A program made the translations under genes and the position numbers. A DNA stretch of 13,711 bases from JAEZVV01 sp036652035 (GTDB lineage Bacteria > Pseudomonadota > Gammaproteobacteria > Burkholderiales > Burkholderiaceae_F), in NCBI GenBank assembly GCA_036652035.1, contig JAVVWR010000070.1, positions 1 to 13,711 of the forward strand. The letters run 5' to 3'. Shown one piece after another: positions 1 through 7,323 of this stretch. Within the stretch, counting starts at the first letter, position 1; every line of letters begins with the position of its first letter. The notes below the pieces were generated by a model, which ran no database searches, was not told where the DNA came from, and worked only from the letters and a program-made list of their open reading frames with translations.

Positions 1-476
1 CGGGCCTGCTGCTGTTGGCGCGCGGCGCGCCGATGCAGCGCCGCCTCAGCATGGACTTCGAGGCGCGCCGGGTCGGCAAGCGCTATGTCGCCGTGGTCCA
101 TGGCCGCCTCGCTATGCCAACTGCGCCTGTCGGCGGCGAGTGGGAACTGATCGACCTGCCGCTGATCAATGACTGGCCCAATCGTCCACGCCAGAAGGTC
201 GACGCGGACGCGGGCAAGCCCTCGCAGACCCGCTGGCGGGTGATCAGTCACGAGTGGCGCGGGACTCAGACCTGTACCCGGGTCGAACTCGAGCCGCTCA
301 CCGGCCGCACTCATCAGCTGCGGGTCCACCTGCTGGCCTTGGGCCATCCGATCGTGGGCGACGCCTTGTATGGGCCTTCGCCATCGCCGGGCGAGGAGCC
401 CCGGCTGCTGCTCCATGCGAGCGAACTCGAGCTGCCCGAGCTGCAGCTTCGATTCGAATCGAAGCCGGATTTCTGA
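1..476 (+). CDS. rluA: RluA-type pseudouridine synthase, 3' part
   Basis: This is the C-terminal 157 residues of an RluA-family pseudouridine synthase, the enzyme that in E. coli isomerises U746 of 23S rRNA and U32 of several tRNAs. The frame is open from the left edge (first full codon at 3) to a TGA at 474-476. Seen: GLLLLARG, which corresponds to the residues right after the catalytic HRLD...TSG motif, so the catalytic Asp lies just outside the window. Also seen are DLPLINDWPNRPRQKV, GKPSQT, LTGRTHQLRVHLLALGHPIVGD and a PRLLLHA strand. The DWPNRP..QKV segment and the ending in ..DF match RluA itself better than RluB/C/D-type paralogues, as recalled from E. coli RluA. It converges on rng with only about 21 bases between them and no terminator visible. 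The apparent TTG/ATG starts at 15 and 33 are internal codons, not real starts. Confidence 0.9.
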   Translation, partial: GLLLLARGAPMQRRLSMDFEARRVGKRYVAVVHGRLAMPTAPVGGEWELIDLPLINDWPNRPRQKVDADAGKPSQTRWRVISHEWRGTQTCTRVELEPLTGRTHQLRVHLLALGHPIVGDALYGPSPSPGEEPRLLLHASELELPELQLRFESKPDF

Positions 477-497
477 ACGAGATCGCCGGACCAGCGC

Positions 498-1955
498 CTA
501 CATCAGCACGATGTCGTACTGCTCCTGGGTGTAGACGTTCTCGACCTGCAACGAGACCGGCTTGCCGATGAAGTCCGACAGCAGCGCGAGCGCCTGCGAT
601 TCCTCTTCCAGAAACAGATCGATCACCGATTGAGAGGCGAGCACGCGGAATTCGTGGGTGTCGCCGAACTGGCGCCATTCGCGCACCACTTCGCGCAGGA
701 TCTCGTAGCACACCGAGCGTGCGGTCTTGAGCGAGCCGCGCCCCTGGCAGGTGGGGCAGGGTTCGCACAGGATGTGCGCGAGCGACTCGCGGGTGCGCTT
801 GCGCGTCATCTCGACCAGACCCAACTGGGTGAAGCCGCTCACGGTCATGCGGGTGCGGTCACGCGCGAGCGCGCGCTGGAATTCAGCCAGAACGGCGTCG
901 CGGTGCTCCTCGCTTGTCATGTCGATGAAGTCGACGATGATGATTCCGCCCAGGTTGCGCATCCGCAACTGGCGCGCGATGGCCTGGGCCGCCTCGAGGT
1001 TGGTCTTGAAAATCGTGTCGTCGAAGCTGCGGGTACCGACAAAGCCCCCGGTGTTGACGTCGATCGTGGTCATCGCCTCAGTCTGATCGACCACCAGGTA
1101 GCCGCCGGACTTGAGGTCAACCCGGCGCGCCAGCGCACGCTCGATCTCCTCGTCGATCGAATACAGGTCAAAGAGCGGCCGATCGCCCGTGTAGTGCATC
1201 AGACGGCTGATGACCTTGGGCACGAAGAGTTCAGAGAACTCGCGCAGCTTGAGGTAGTTCTCGCGCGAGTCGACCTGGACGCTGGCGGTCTCGTCGCTGA
1301 CCATGTCGCGCAATACGCGTTGCGCCAGCGACAGCTCCTGGTAGAGCAGGCTGGGGGCGGGGCGCAGGCGGCTTTCGGCGACGATGCGGTTCCACAGTTT
1401 GCTCATGTACTCGAGGTCGGCGGCGAGATCGGCCTCGCTCGCGTCCTCGGCGCTGGTGCGAACGATGTAGCCGCCTTTTTCGGCCTCGGGCTTGAGGCAG
1501 ATAAGCATCTCGCGCAGGCGTTCGCGTTCGGGCTCGTCTTCGATCCGCTGGCTCACGCCAACGTGCGGGTCCTGTGGCAGATAGACCAGCATGCGGCCGG
1601 CCAGACTGACCTGGGTTGAGAGGCGCGCGCCCTTGGTGCCGATCGGGTCCTTGACCACCTGGACGATCAAGGTGTCGCCGTCGCGCAGCAGGCGCTCGAT
1701 CGGGGGCGCTTTGTCGGCGGCGAACTGGCGGTATTCCCAGATATCGGCCACGTGCAGGAAGGCGGCGCGTTCAAGCCCGATGTCGATGAAGGCCGACTGC
1801 ATTCCCGGCAGCACGCGTGTGACGCGGCCGAGGTAGATGTTGCCCACCATTCCGCGCACGGCGGTGCGTTCGACGTGCAGTTCCTGAACCACGCCTTGCA
1901 GGAGCACGGCGACCCGTGTCTCTTGCGGTGTGAGGTTGATGAGGATGTCTTCCAT
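498..1955 (-). CDS. rng: Ribonuclease G
   Basis: A 485-residue RNase G (CafA) of the RNase E/G family, a cytoplasmic 5'-end-sensing endoribonuclease that matures the 5' end of 16S rRNA and helps degrade mRNA. E. coli Rng is of nearly equal length (489), so this lacks the long C-terminal scaffold of RNase E. Seen: the N-terminal MEDILINLTPQETRVAVL start, an S1-type RNA-binding region at about residues 37-120 (GNIYLGRVTRVLPGMQSAFIDIG), and the catalytic-domain motifs TTIDVNTGGFVG (Asp299) and GGIIIVDFIDM (Asp342). The two aspartates correspond to the Mg2+ ligands of RNase E. A CEPCPTCQGRG motif at 397-407 contains the CPxC zinc-link cysteines. The C-terminus EQYDIVLM is like that of E. coli. 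ATG at 1953-1955 is the family start, with only a weak GAG ribosome site upstream. It stands downstream of can and xdhC on the same strand, 119 bases from can. Confidence 0.96.
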   Translation of the reverse strand: MEDILINLTPQETRVAVLLQGVVQELHVERTAVRGMVGNIYLGRVTRVLPGMQSAFIDIGLERAAFLHVADIWEYRQFAADKAPPIERLLRDGDTLIVQVVKDPIGTKGARLSTQVSLAGRMLVYLPQDPHVGVSQRIEDEPERERLREMLICLKPEAEKGGYIVRTSAEDASEADLAADLEYMSKLWNRIVAESRLRPAPSLLYQELSLAQRVLRDMVSDETASVQVDSRENYLKLREFSELFVPKVISRLMHYTGDRPLFDLYSIDEEIERALARRVDLKSGGYLVVDQTEAMTTIDVNTGGFVGTRSFDDTIFKTNLEAAQAIARQLRMRNLGGIIIVDFIDMTSEEHRDAVLAEFQRALARDRTRMTVSGFTQLGLVEMTRKRTRESLAHILCEPCPTCQGRGSLKTARSVCYEILREVVREWRQFGDTHEFRVLASQSVIDLFLEEESQALALLSDFIGKPVSLQVENVYTQEQYDIVLM

Positions 1956-2074
1956 GGGGGATCTCGGTAACTCGCTCGGTAGGTCGAGGCGCGGCTGCGG
2001 GTTTGGTCTTGAGGATACCGGCTGTCAGTCGGGCCGGCGGCGCAGCGCGTTAACCCGCCTGCGCCTTGCCACGC

Positions 2075-2755
2075 TTAACTGGCGCGCGTCTGACGCTCGC
2101 GATGGCGGCGCTCGATGCCTTCGAGCGCGCGGGCACGGGTGGCGGCGGCGTCTTCCGCGTTGGCGGCGGCAAAGCCGAGGTCAACCAGCAAGCCGTCGGC
2201 GAGTGAATAAATCCAGCCATGGACCGAGATCTCCGCGCCGCGCTTCCAGGCGTTCTGAACCACGCTGGTCTCGCACACGTTGGCGGCTTGTTCGACGACG
2301 TTGAGTTCGCACAGCATCTGCACTCGCTCATCGTCGCTCGCCGCGGTGGCAAGCAGGGCACTGTGGCTGCGCTCGACATCCTGGATATGGCGCAGCCAGT
2401 TCTCTGACAAACCGACCGCGGTGCGCTGCATCGCCATTCGCACGCCGCTGCAACCGTGGTGGCCGACGACCATCACGTGCTTGACCTTGAGCAGATCGAC
2501 CGCGAAGTCGATCACGGTCAGGCAATTGAGGTCGGTGTGAACCACCAGGTTGGCAATGTTGCGGTGGACAAAGACCTCGCCCGGGGCCAGGCCGGTGATC
2601 TGGTTGGCGGGCACCCGGCTGTCCGAGCAGCCGATCCATAGATACTCCGGCGCCTGCTGGTCGATCAGCTTGCGGAAAAAATCGGGGTCGCGTTCGGCTT
2701 CGGCCCGGGCCCAGTCGCGGTTGTTGTGAAGCAGGCGGTCAAGGGATTGGGACAT
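2075..2755 (-). CDS. can: Beta-class carbonic anhydrase
   Basis: A 226-residue cytoplasmic beta-carbonic anhydrase that interconverts CO2 and bicarbonate; in E. coli Can (220 residues) this supplies bicarbonate to carboxylases in air. The zinc site is complete: Cys43 and Asp45 in CSDSR, His99 and Cys102 in VVGHHGCSG, with Arg47 able to pair with Asp45. Further family motifs are DRDPDFF-like (ERDPDFFRKL), APEYLWIGCSDSRVPA, VHRNIAN and the C-terminal VHGWIYSLADGLLVDLG. The sequence is closer to Can than to CynT, and there are no cyn genes nearby. No strong Shine-Dalgarno precedes the ATG (upstream bases read cactgtcacg). Same strand as rng (119 bases downstream) and xdhC (88 bases upstream). 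Family knowledge makes the function secure; the link to its neighbours is unknown. Confidence 0.95.
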   Translation of the reverse strand: MSQSLDRLLHNNRDWARAEAERDPDFFRKLIDQQAPEYLWIGCSDSRVPANQITGLAPGEVFVHRNIANLVVHTDLNCLTVIDFAVDLLKVKHVMVVGHHGCSGVRMAMQRTAVGLSENWLRHIQDVERSHSALLATAASDDERVQMLCELNVVEQAANVCETSVVQNAWKRGAEISVHGWIYSLADGLLVDLGFAAANAEDAAATRARALEGIERRHRERQTRAS

Positions 2756-2843
2756 CGTGACAGTGCGTTAAGTCGATCGGTGGCCGCATTGTCGCTGCAA
2801 GCCGGGGGGTGATGCTTTAGGCGGGCGCAAGGCCGGCATCGGA

Positions 2844-3848
2844 TCAGCCGATCCGGCCGCCCGCCTTCAGCGTTGCGCCAGCGCCAAGGCGGATCGGCGC
2901 CGGGATTCGATAGCCGTATTTCACCGCCGTCATCTCGGCCAGGATCGCCACCGCGATCTCGGGCGGTGTGCGGGCGCCGTTCTTGAGCCCCACCGGGCCG
3001 TGGAGTTCGTCGAGCTGTGCCGGTGTGACGCCGAACTCGAGCAGACGCTCGCGGCGCTGGGCCTGGTTGCGCTGCGAGCCAATGGCGCCGACGTAGAAAG
3101 CCTGGCTTTTCAAGGCTTCCATCAGTGCCAGGTCGTCGAGCTTGGGGTCGTGGGTGAGCGCCACGATCGCGGTGTTGGCGTCGGGTTTGAAATCGACCAC
3201 GGTGTCGTCGGGCATGGCGCGAACGAGTTCGCTGTCGGGAACCCGCCAGCTCTCGGCGTATTCCTCGCGGGGATCGCAGATTGTCACTTGGTAATCGCAG
3301 GCGAGCGCCATCGGTGCGAGGTAATGCGCCAGTTGCCCGGCGCCGATCACCAGGAGCCGCAGCCGCGGGCCGTGGACGCTGACCAGGCAGTCGTCATCGG
3401 CGAACAGAACATCGTTGCCGCTGCCGTCGGTGAGTTCGACCGCGCCGGTCGCCAGCGACAGGCTGCGGCGGGTCTGGCGGCCAGCCGCCACCCGCTCAAG
3501 CAGCTCGGCCAGCTGCGACTGCGGGCCGATCGGCTCGAGCACCAGCTCGATCGTGCCGCCGCAGGGCAGACCGAAGCGAAAGGCCTCGTCGGCGCTGATG
3601 CCGTAGGTGAGGCGTTGCGGGGCGCTTGCTGCCACGGCCTGCGAGCGCACCCGTGCAATCAGGTCGTCTTCGATACAGCCGCCCGAGACGGAACCGGCGA
3701 CCTGGCCATCGTCGCGGATCATGACCAGTGCGCCCACCGGGCGCGGCGCCGAACCCCAGGTGCGAACGAGGGTTCCCATCACCGCGCGATGCCCTTCGGC
3801 CAGCCAATCCAGGCCGCGCCGGATGACGTGCAGGTCGACCTTGTCCAT
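2844..3848 (-). CDS. XdhC/CoxI-family molybdoenzyme maturation protein
   Basis: A 334-residue two-domain XdhC/CoxI-family protein. Family members insert sulfurated molybdenum cofactor into xanthine dehydrogenase-type enzymes or assist maturation of CO dehydrogenase-type hydroxylases. Seen: N-terminal XdhC_CoxI domain with GSAPRPVGALVMI (32-44), GSVSGGCIEDDL (52-63, Cys58) and GLPCGGTIEL (93-102, Cys96). The C-terminal Rossmann domain has LLVIGAGQLAHYL (165-177), ICDPREE (190-196), FYVGAIGSQRN (251-261) and GARTPPEIAVAILAE (291-305). The frame stays open 18 codons further upstream, but the ATG at 3846-3848 is preferred: it begins the conserved domain and has an AAAGGG ribosome site a few bases upstream. 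No xanthine dehydrogenase, CO dehydrogenase or Moco biosynthesis gene is in the window, so the client enzyme is unknown. It could be a maturation factor for a distant aldehyde- or xanthine-oxidase-type enzyme. Confidence 0.88.
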   Translation of the reverse strand: MDKVDLHVIRRGLDWLAEGHRAVMGTLVRTWGSAPRPVGALVMIRDDGQVAGSVSGGCIEDDLIARVRSQAVAASAPQRLTYGISADEAFRFGLPCGGTIELVLEPIGPQSQLAELLERVAAGRQTRRSLSLATGAVELTDGSGNDVLFADDDCLVSVHGPRLRLLVIGAGQLAHYLAPMALACDYQVTICDPREEYAESWRVPDSELVRAMPDDTVVDFKPDANTAIVALTHDPKLDDLALMEALKSQAFYVGAIGSQRNQAQRRERLLEFGVTPAQLDELHGPVGLKNGARTPPEIAVAILAEMTAVKYGYRIPAPIRLGAGATLKAGGRIG

Positions 3849-4101
3849 GCCCTGGCCCTTTCGTGTGCTCGTTGCGGTGTGACGGGTGCGGCTTTTTAGC
3901 ACGGAGCGCGCGTCCGATTGCGCGCCGCGCGTGGCTGCTGCTGGCCCGCCTGCGTCCGGTTTCCGGCGTCCTTGCTCGCTTTCCTGCGCCGCCGGTTCGG
4001 CCCGTTCGTGGTCAGCGACTGCGGGCGACCTCGGGGAGGGTGTTTTGCCGCCCGGGTTCGCGATTCTGCGCGGAACAGACCCGCTGGCCGGGCGTGCGCT
4101 T

Positions 4102-4107
4102 TAGAAT
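4102..4107 (+). promoter_or_regulatory. Putative -10 element for dcd
   Basis: TAGAAT matches five of six bases of the TATAAT consensus and lies 34 bases before the dcd start. No good -35 hexamer sits 16-18 bases upstream, so this is tentative. The rest of the 293-base divergent gap between xdhC and dcd (3849-4141) holds no supported gene; short open frames there are GC-rich noise. The xdhC promoter must lie in the same gap, but no clear element was found for it. Confidence 0.4.
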
Positions 4108-4141
4108 CGCGCACCTGATTGATTGACCGGAACTGGCAGCG

Positions 4142-4705
4142 ATGAGCATCAAGAGCGATAAGTGGATCCGCCGCATGGGCGCCCAAGGCATGATCGAGCC
4201 CTTCGAGCCGGGGCAGGTGCGCGTGCGCGACGGCCACAAGATCGTGAGCTACGGCACTTCGAGCTATGGCTACGACATTCGCTGCTCGAACGAATTCAAG
4301 ATCTTCACCAATATCAACAGCACCATCGTTGACCCCAAAGCCTTTGACCCCAATTCCTTCGTCGATTTCAAGGGCGATGTCTGCATCATTCCGCCCAACA
4401 GCTTCGCGCTGGCGCGCACGGTCGAGTACTTCCGCATTCCGCGCAACGTGCTGACGATCTGCCTGGGCAAGAGCACCTACGCCCGCTGCGGCATCATCGT
4501 CAATGTCACCCCCTTCGAGCCCGAGTGGGAAGGCCATGTGACGCTCGAGTTCTCGAACACCACGCCGTTGCCCGCCAAGATCTACGCCGGCGAGGGCTGT
4601 GCCCAGGTGCTTTTCCTTGAGAGCGACGAGGTGTGCGAGGTCTCGTACAAGGACCGCGGTGGCAAGTACCAAGGCCAGACGGGTGTCACCCTGCCGCTGA
4701 CCTGA
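4142..4705 (+). CDS. dcd: dCTP deaminase
   Basis: A 187-residue dCTP deaminase, which turns dCTP into dUTP and ammonia and so feeds dTMP synthesis through dUTPase and thymidylate synthase; the enzyme is a homotrimer related to dUTPase. Seen: MSIKSDKWIRRM start, SYGYDIRCSNEFKIF (41-55), and the catalytic block GKSTYARCGIIVNVTPFEPE (109-128) with Ser111 and Arg115. WEGHVTLEFSNTTPLPAKIY follows, in which Glu136 corresponds to the catalytic Glu138 of E. coli Dcd. The C-terminal GGKYQGQTGVTLP closes the active site in the family. There is no second motif that would make it a bifunctional DCD-DUT enzyme. The start is the only reasonable ATG, with a weak CGGAA ribosome site about 10 bases upstream. 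The gene ends in its own terminator, so it is probably transcribed separately from the decarboxylase gene that follows. Confidence 0.96.
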   Translation: MSIKSDKWIRRMGAQGMIEPFEPGQVRVRDGHKIVSYGTSSYGYDIRCSNEFKIFTNINSTIVDPKAFDPNSFVDFKGDVCIIPPNSFALARTVEYFRIPRNVLTICLGKSTYARCGIIVNVTPFEPEWEGHVTLEFSNTTPLPAKIYAGEGCAQVLFLESDEVCEVSYKDRGGKYQGQTGVTLPLT

Positions 4706-4725
4706 GCCCGATTCACCGTTGAAAC

Positions 4726-4756
4726 ACGGGGCGCGCGGGTCGCCCCGTTTGTTTTT
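4726..4756 (+). terminator. Intrinsic terminator after dcd
   Basis: A perfect 8-bp GC-rich stem (acggggcg, 4726-4733, with cgccccgt, 4741-4748) and a 7-base loop are followed by a T-rich tail, ttgttttt. It starts 21 bases after the dcd stop codon. Confidence 0.85.
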
Positions 4757-4807
4757 ATCGAGCGCCGGGTGGCCTGGGGATGACCCGGGTGCGTGGCACA
4801 AGTTCAC

Positions 4808-4836
4808 GATCCTGGTCCTAAATCAAGCCCAGGATC
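4808..4836. repeat. Inverted repeat upstream of the decarboxylase promoter
   Basis: GATCCTGG (4808-4815) and CCAGGATC (4829-4836) form a perfect 8-bp inverted repeat around a 13-base AT-richer spacer. It lies about 40 bases upstream of the putative -35 box at 4877 and beyond the dcd terminator. There is no immediate T-tract on either side, so it looks more like a binding site or cruciform than a second terminator. The regulator, if any, is unknown. Confidence 0.45.
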
Positions 4837-4876
4837 ACACTCGAGCGACATGATTTTCTTTTGCGTGCCGCGGCGT

Positions 4877-4904
4877 TTGACATGCCGGAGCACGCGCCCA
4901 TAAT
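4877..4904 (+). promoter_or_regulatory. Sigma-70 promoter for the decarboxylase gene
   Basis: A perfect -35 hexamer TTGACA (4877-4882) and a five-of-six -10 hexamer CATAAT (4899-4904) are separated by 16 bases. Transcription should begin near 4911, giving a leader of about 36 bases with a GAGG ribosome site at 4935-4938, eight bases before the ATG. This is the best-matched promoter in the window. Confidence 0.75.
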
Positions 4905-4946
4905 CCGCGCCTTTCTTTCCTGCCCCCGAGCCTCGAGGCCGCCGCG

Positions 4947-7193
4947 ATGAAATTCCGCTTTCCCATCGTCATCATCGACGAGGACTACCGCTCCGAGAAT
5001 GTCTCCGGCCTCGGCATTCGTGCACTCGCCAAGGCGATCGAAGGCGAGGGCGTGGAAGTCATCGGTGTCACCAGCTACGGCGATCTCTCGAGTTTTGCCC
5101 AGCAGCAGAGCCGTGCCTCGGCCTTTGTCGTGTCGATCGACGACGAGGAGCTGGCCGAGCCGGGCGAAGGCGTTGAGAACGAAACCGTGCGCCGGCTGCG
5201 CGACTTTGTGCGCGAGATCCGTCTGCGCAACGCCGACATTCCGATCTTCCTGTACGGCGAGACGCGCACCTCGAGCCATATCCCGAACGATGTGTTGCGC
5301 GAGCTGCACGGCTTTATCCACATGTTCGAGGACACGCCTGAGTTCGTCGCGCGCTACATCGTGCGCGAGGCGCGCAACTACCTCGATACCCTGGCGCCGC
5401 CGTTTTTCCGCGCGCTGGTGCATTACGCGGCTGACTCGTCCTACTCGTGGCACTGCCCCGGTCACTCGGGCGGCGTGGCTTTTCTCAAGAGCCCGGTGGG
5501 TCAGATGTTCCACCAGTTCTTCGGCGAGAACCTGTTGCGCGCCGACGTCTGCAACTCGGTCGATGAGCTCGGTCAGCTGCTTGACCACACCGGCCCGGTG
5601 GCGGCTTCCGAGCGCAATGCCGCGCGCATCTTTGGCTGCGACAACCTGTTCTTCGTCACCAACGGCACCTCGACCTCGAACAAGATCGTGTGGAACTACA
5701 CGGTCGCCTCGGGTGACGTGGTGGTGGTTGACCGCAACTGCCATAAGAGCATCCTGCACGCGATCACGCTGACCGGCGCGATTCCGGTGTTTCTGATGCC
5801 CACGCGCAATCACTACGGCATCATCGGCCCGATTCCGCTGTCGGAATTCAAGATCGAGTCGATCGAAGCCAAGATCGCGCGCCATCCGCTGCTCCAGGGC
5901 GTCAAGACCAAGCCGCGCATCCTCACGCTGACGCAGAGCACCTACGACGGCATCGTCTACAACGACGAAACGATCAAGGGTCTGCTCGACGGCAAGATCG
6001 ACATCCTGCACTTCGACGAGGCGTGGTTGCCGCACGCGGCCTTCCACCCCTTCTACGACGACATGCACGCGATCGACGGCAAGCGGCCGCGCACCAAGGA
6101 ATCGATGGTGTTTGCAACGCAGTCGACCCACAAGCTGCTTGCCGGGTTGAGCCAGGCCTCGCAGATCCTGATCCAGGATTCCGAGAAGGAAAAGCTCGAC
6201 CGCTCGACCTTCAACGAAGCCTTCCTGATGCACACCTCGACCAGCCCGCAGTACGCGATCATCGCCAGCTGCGACGTGGCCGCGGCGATGATGGAAGCGC
6301 CCGGCGGCAATGCGCTGGTGCAGGAGTCCATCTCCGAGGCGATCGACTTTCGCCGCGCGATGCGCAAGGTCGACGCCGAGTACGGCGAGGACTGGTGGTT
6401 CAAGGTCTGGGGCCCGGACCGCCTGGCGGCCGAAGGCGTGGGCACGCGCGACGACTGGATGCTGCACGCCGACGAGAACTGGCACGGGTTTGGCCAGATT
6501 GCCCCGGGCTTCAACATGCTCGACCCGGTCAAAGCCACGGTTATTACGCCGGGTCTGGCGGTCGATGGCAGCTTCGCCGAGGTTGGCATCCCGGCCGCGA
6601 TCGTCACCAAGTACCTTGCCGAGCACGGCATCATCGTCGAGAAGACCGGGCTTTACTCGTTCTTCATCATGTTCACCATCGGCATCACCAAGGGCCGCTG
6701 GAACACCATGGTCACCGAGCTGCAGCAGTTCAAGGACGACTACGACCAGAACCAGCCTCTGTGGCGGGTGATGCCGGCCTTCCTGCGCGCCAACCCGGCT
6801 TACGAGAACATGGGCCTGCGCGATCTGTGCGACGGCATCCATACCGTCTACGGCGGCAACGACGTGGCGCGCCTGACCACCGAGATGTACTTGTCCGAGA
6901 TGGTGCCGGCGATGAAGCCGACCGACGCCTACGCCAAGATGGCGCACGGCGAAATCGACCGCGTGCCGATCGACGAACTGGAAGGCCGTGTCTCGGCCGT
7001 GCTGCTCACGCCCTACCCGCCCGGCATTCCGCTCCTGATTCCGGGCGAGGTGGTCAACTTGACCATCATGCGTTACCTCAAGTTTGCGCGGGAGTTCAGC
7101 GCCAAGTTCCCGGGCTTCGAGACCGACGTTCACGGTCTGGTCAAGCAGAAGGTCAACGGTCAGGTCGAATACTTCCTCGACTGCGTGCGCTGA
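4947..7193 (+). CDS. Orn/Lys/Arg decarboxylase (class III PLP)
   Basis: A 748-residue PLP-dependent basic amino acid decarboxylase of the OKR_DC (prokaryotic ornithine/lysine/arginine) family. It releases CO2 to give agmatine, cadaverine or putrescine. Layout: N-terminal flavodoxin-like wing domain (about 1-145), aspartate-aminotransferase-fold core, and C-terminal domain with TPYPPGIPLLIPGE (688-701). Seen: WHCPGHSGG (168-176), FFVTNGTSTSNK (235-246), VDRNCHKSI (261-269), HFDEAW with Asp358 to contact the PLP ring nitrogen, and STHKLLAGLSQAS with Lys396 as the PLP Schiff-base lysine. By memory the HFDEAW...STHKLL...TSPQYAI region resembles both E. coli AdiA (756 residues) and LdcI, so arginine is favoured but lysine or ornithine cannot be excluded. 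A GAGG ribosome site and a strong upstream promoter support the start. With its own terminator it is monocistronic. No antiporter gene is adjacent, which argues against a classical acid-resistance pair and for polyamine synthesis. Confidence 0.93.
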   Translation: MKFRFPIVIIDEDYRSENVSGLGIRALAKAIEGEGVEVIGVTSYGDLSSFAQQQSRASAFVVSIDDEELAEPGEGVENETVRRLRDFVREIRLRNADIPIFLYGETRTSSHIPNDVLRELHGFIHMFEDTPEFVARYIVREARNYLDTLAPPFFRALVHYAADSSYSWHCPGHSGGVAFLKSPVGQMFHQFFGENLLRADVCNSVDELGQLLDHTGPVAASERNAARIFGCDNLFFVTNGTSTSNKIVWNYTVASGDVVVVDRNCHKSILHAITLTGAIPVFLMPTRNHYGIIGPIPLSEFKIESIEAKIARHPLLQGVKTKPRILTLTQSTYDGIVYNDETIKGLLDGKIDILHFDEAWLPHAAFHPFYDDMHAIDGKRPRTKESMVFATQSTHKLLAGLSQASQILIQDSEKEKLDRSTFNEAFLMHTSTSPQYAIIASCDVAAAMMEAPGGNALVQESISEAIDFRRAMRKVDAEYGEDWWFKVWGPDRLAAEGVGTRDDWMLHADENWHGFGQIAPGFNMLDPVKATVITPGLAVDGSFAEVGIPAAIVTKYLAEHGIIVEKTGLYSFFIMFTIGITKGRWNTMVTELQQFKDDYDQNQPLWRVMPAFLRANPAYENMGLRDLCDGIHTVYGGNDVARLTTEMYLSEMVPAMKPTDAYAKMAHGEIDRVPIDELEGRVSAVLLTPYPPGIPLLIPGEVVNLTIMRYLKFAREFSAKFPGFETDVHGLVKQKVNGQVEYFLDCVR

Positions 7194-7201
7194 ACGCCGG
7201 G

Positions 7202-7231
7202 CCCGGCCGATCCTGTGTCGGACCGGGTTTT
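7202..7231 (+). terminator. Intrinsic terminator after the decarboxylase gene
   Basis: A stem of cccgg-ccga (7202-7210) with tcgg-a-ccggg (7218-7227, one bulged A) and a 7-base loop is followed by tttt. It begins nine bases after the stop codon. Confidence 0.7.
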
Positions 7232-7281
7232 CGAGCGACAAGCCGAATATTTTTGAGTTAACCGCGGTCATTGGGGTAAAC

Positions 7282-7303
7282 GGATGCGGATAATCCCGCA
7301 TCC
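7282..7303 (+). repeat. Hairpin in the leader of the transporter gene
   Basis: GGATGCGG (7282-7289) and CCGCATCC (7296-7303) form a perfect 8-bp stem with the 6-base loop ATAATC, followed by tttgtct. It lies 20 bases before the transporter ATG. GATAAT (7289-7294), straddling stem and loop, also resembles a -10 box but lacks a partner -35. It may be a leader hairpin, a weak terminator or a chance palindrome. Confidence 0.4.
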
Positions 7304-7323
7304 TTTGTCTCGATGGCAGTGTC

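Noticed and set aside
2840..2855. Palindrome cggatc-agcc-gatccg as a terminator for xdhC
   Set aside because: It overlaps the xdhC stop codon, has only six pairs and no T-tract on the minus strand.
3863..4126. Short plus-strand open frames in the xdhC-dcd gap
   Set aside because: Three overlapping frames are open only because of high GC content; none has a good ribosome site or a recognisable domain.
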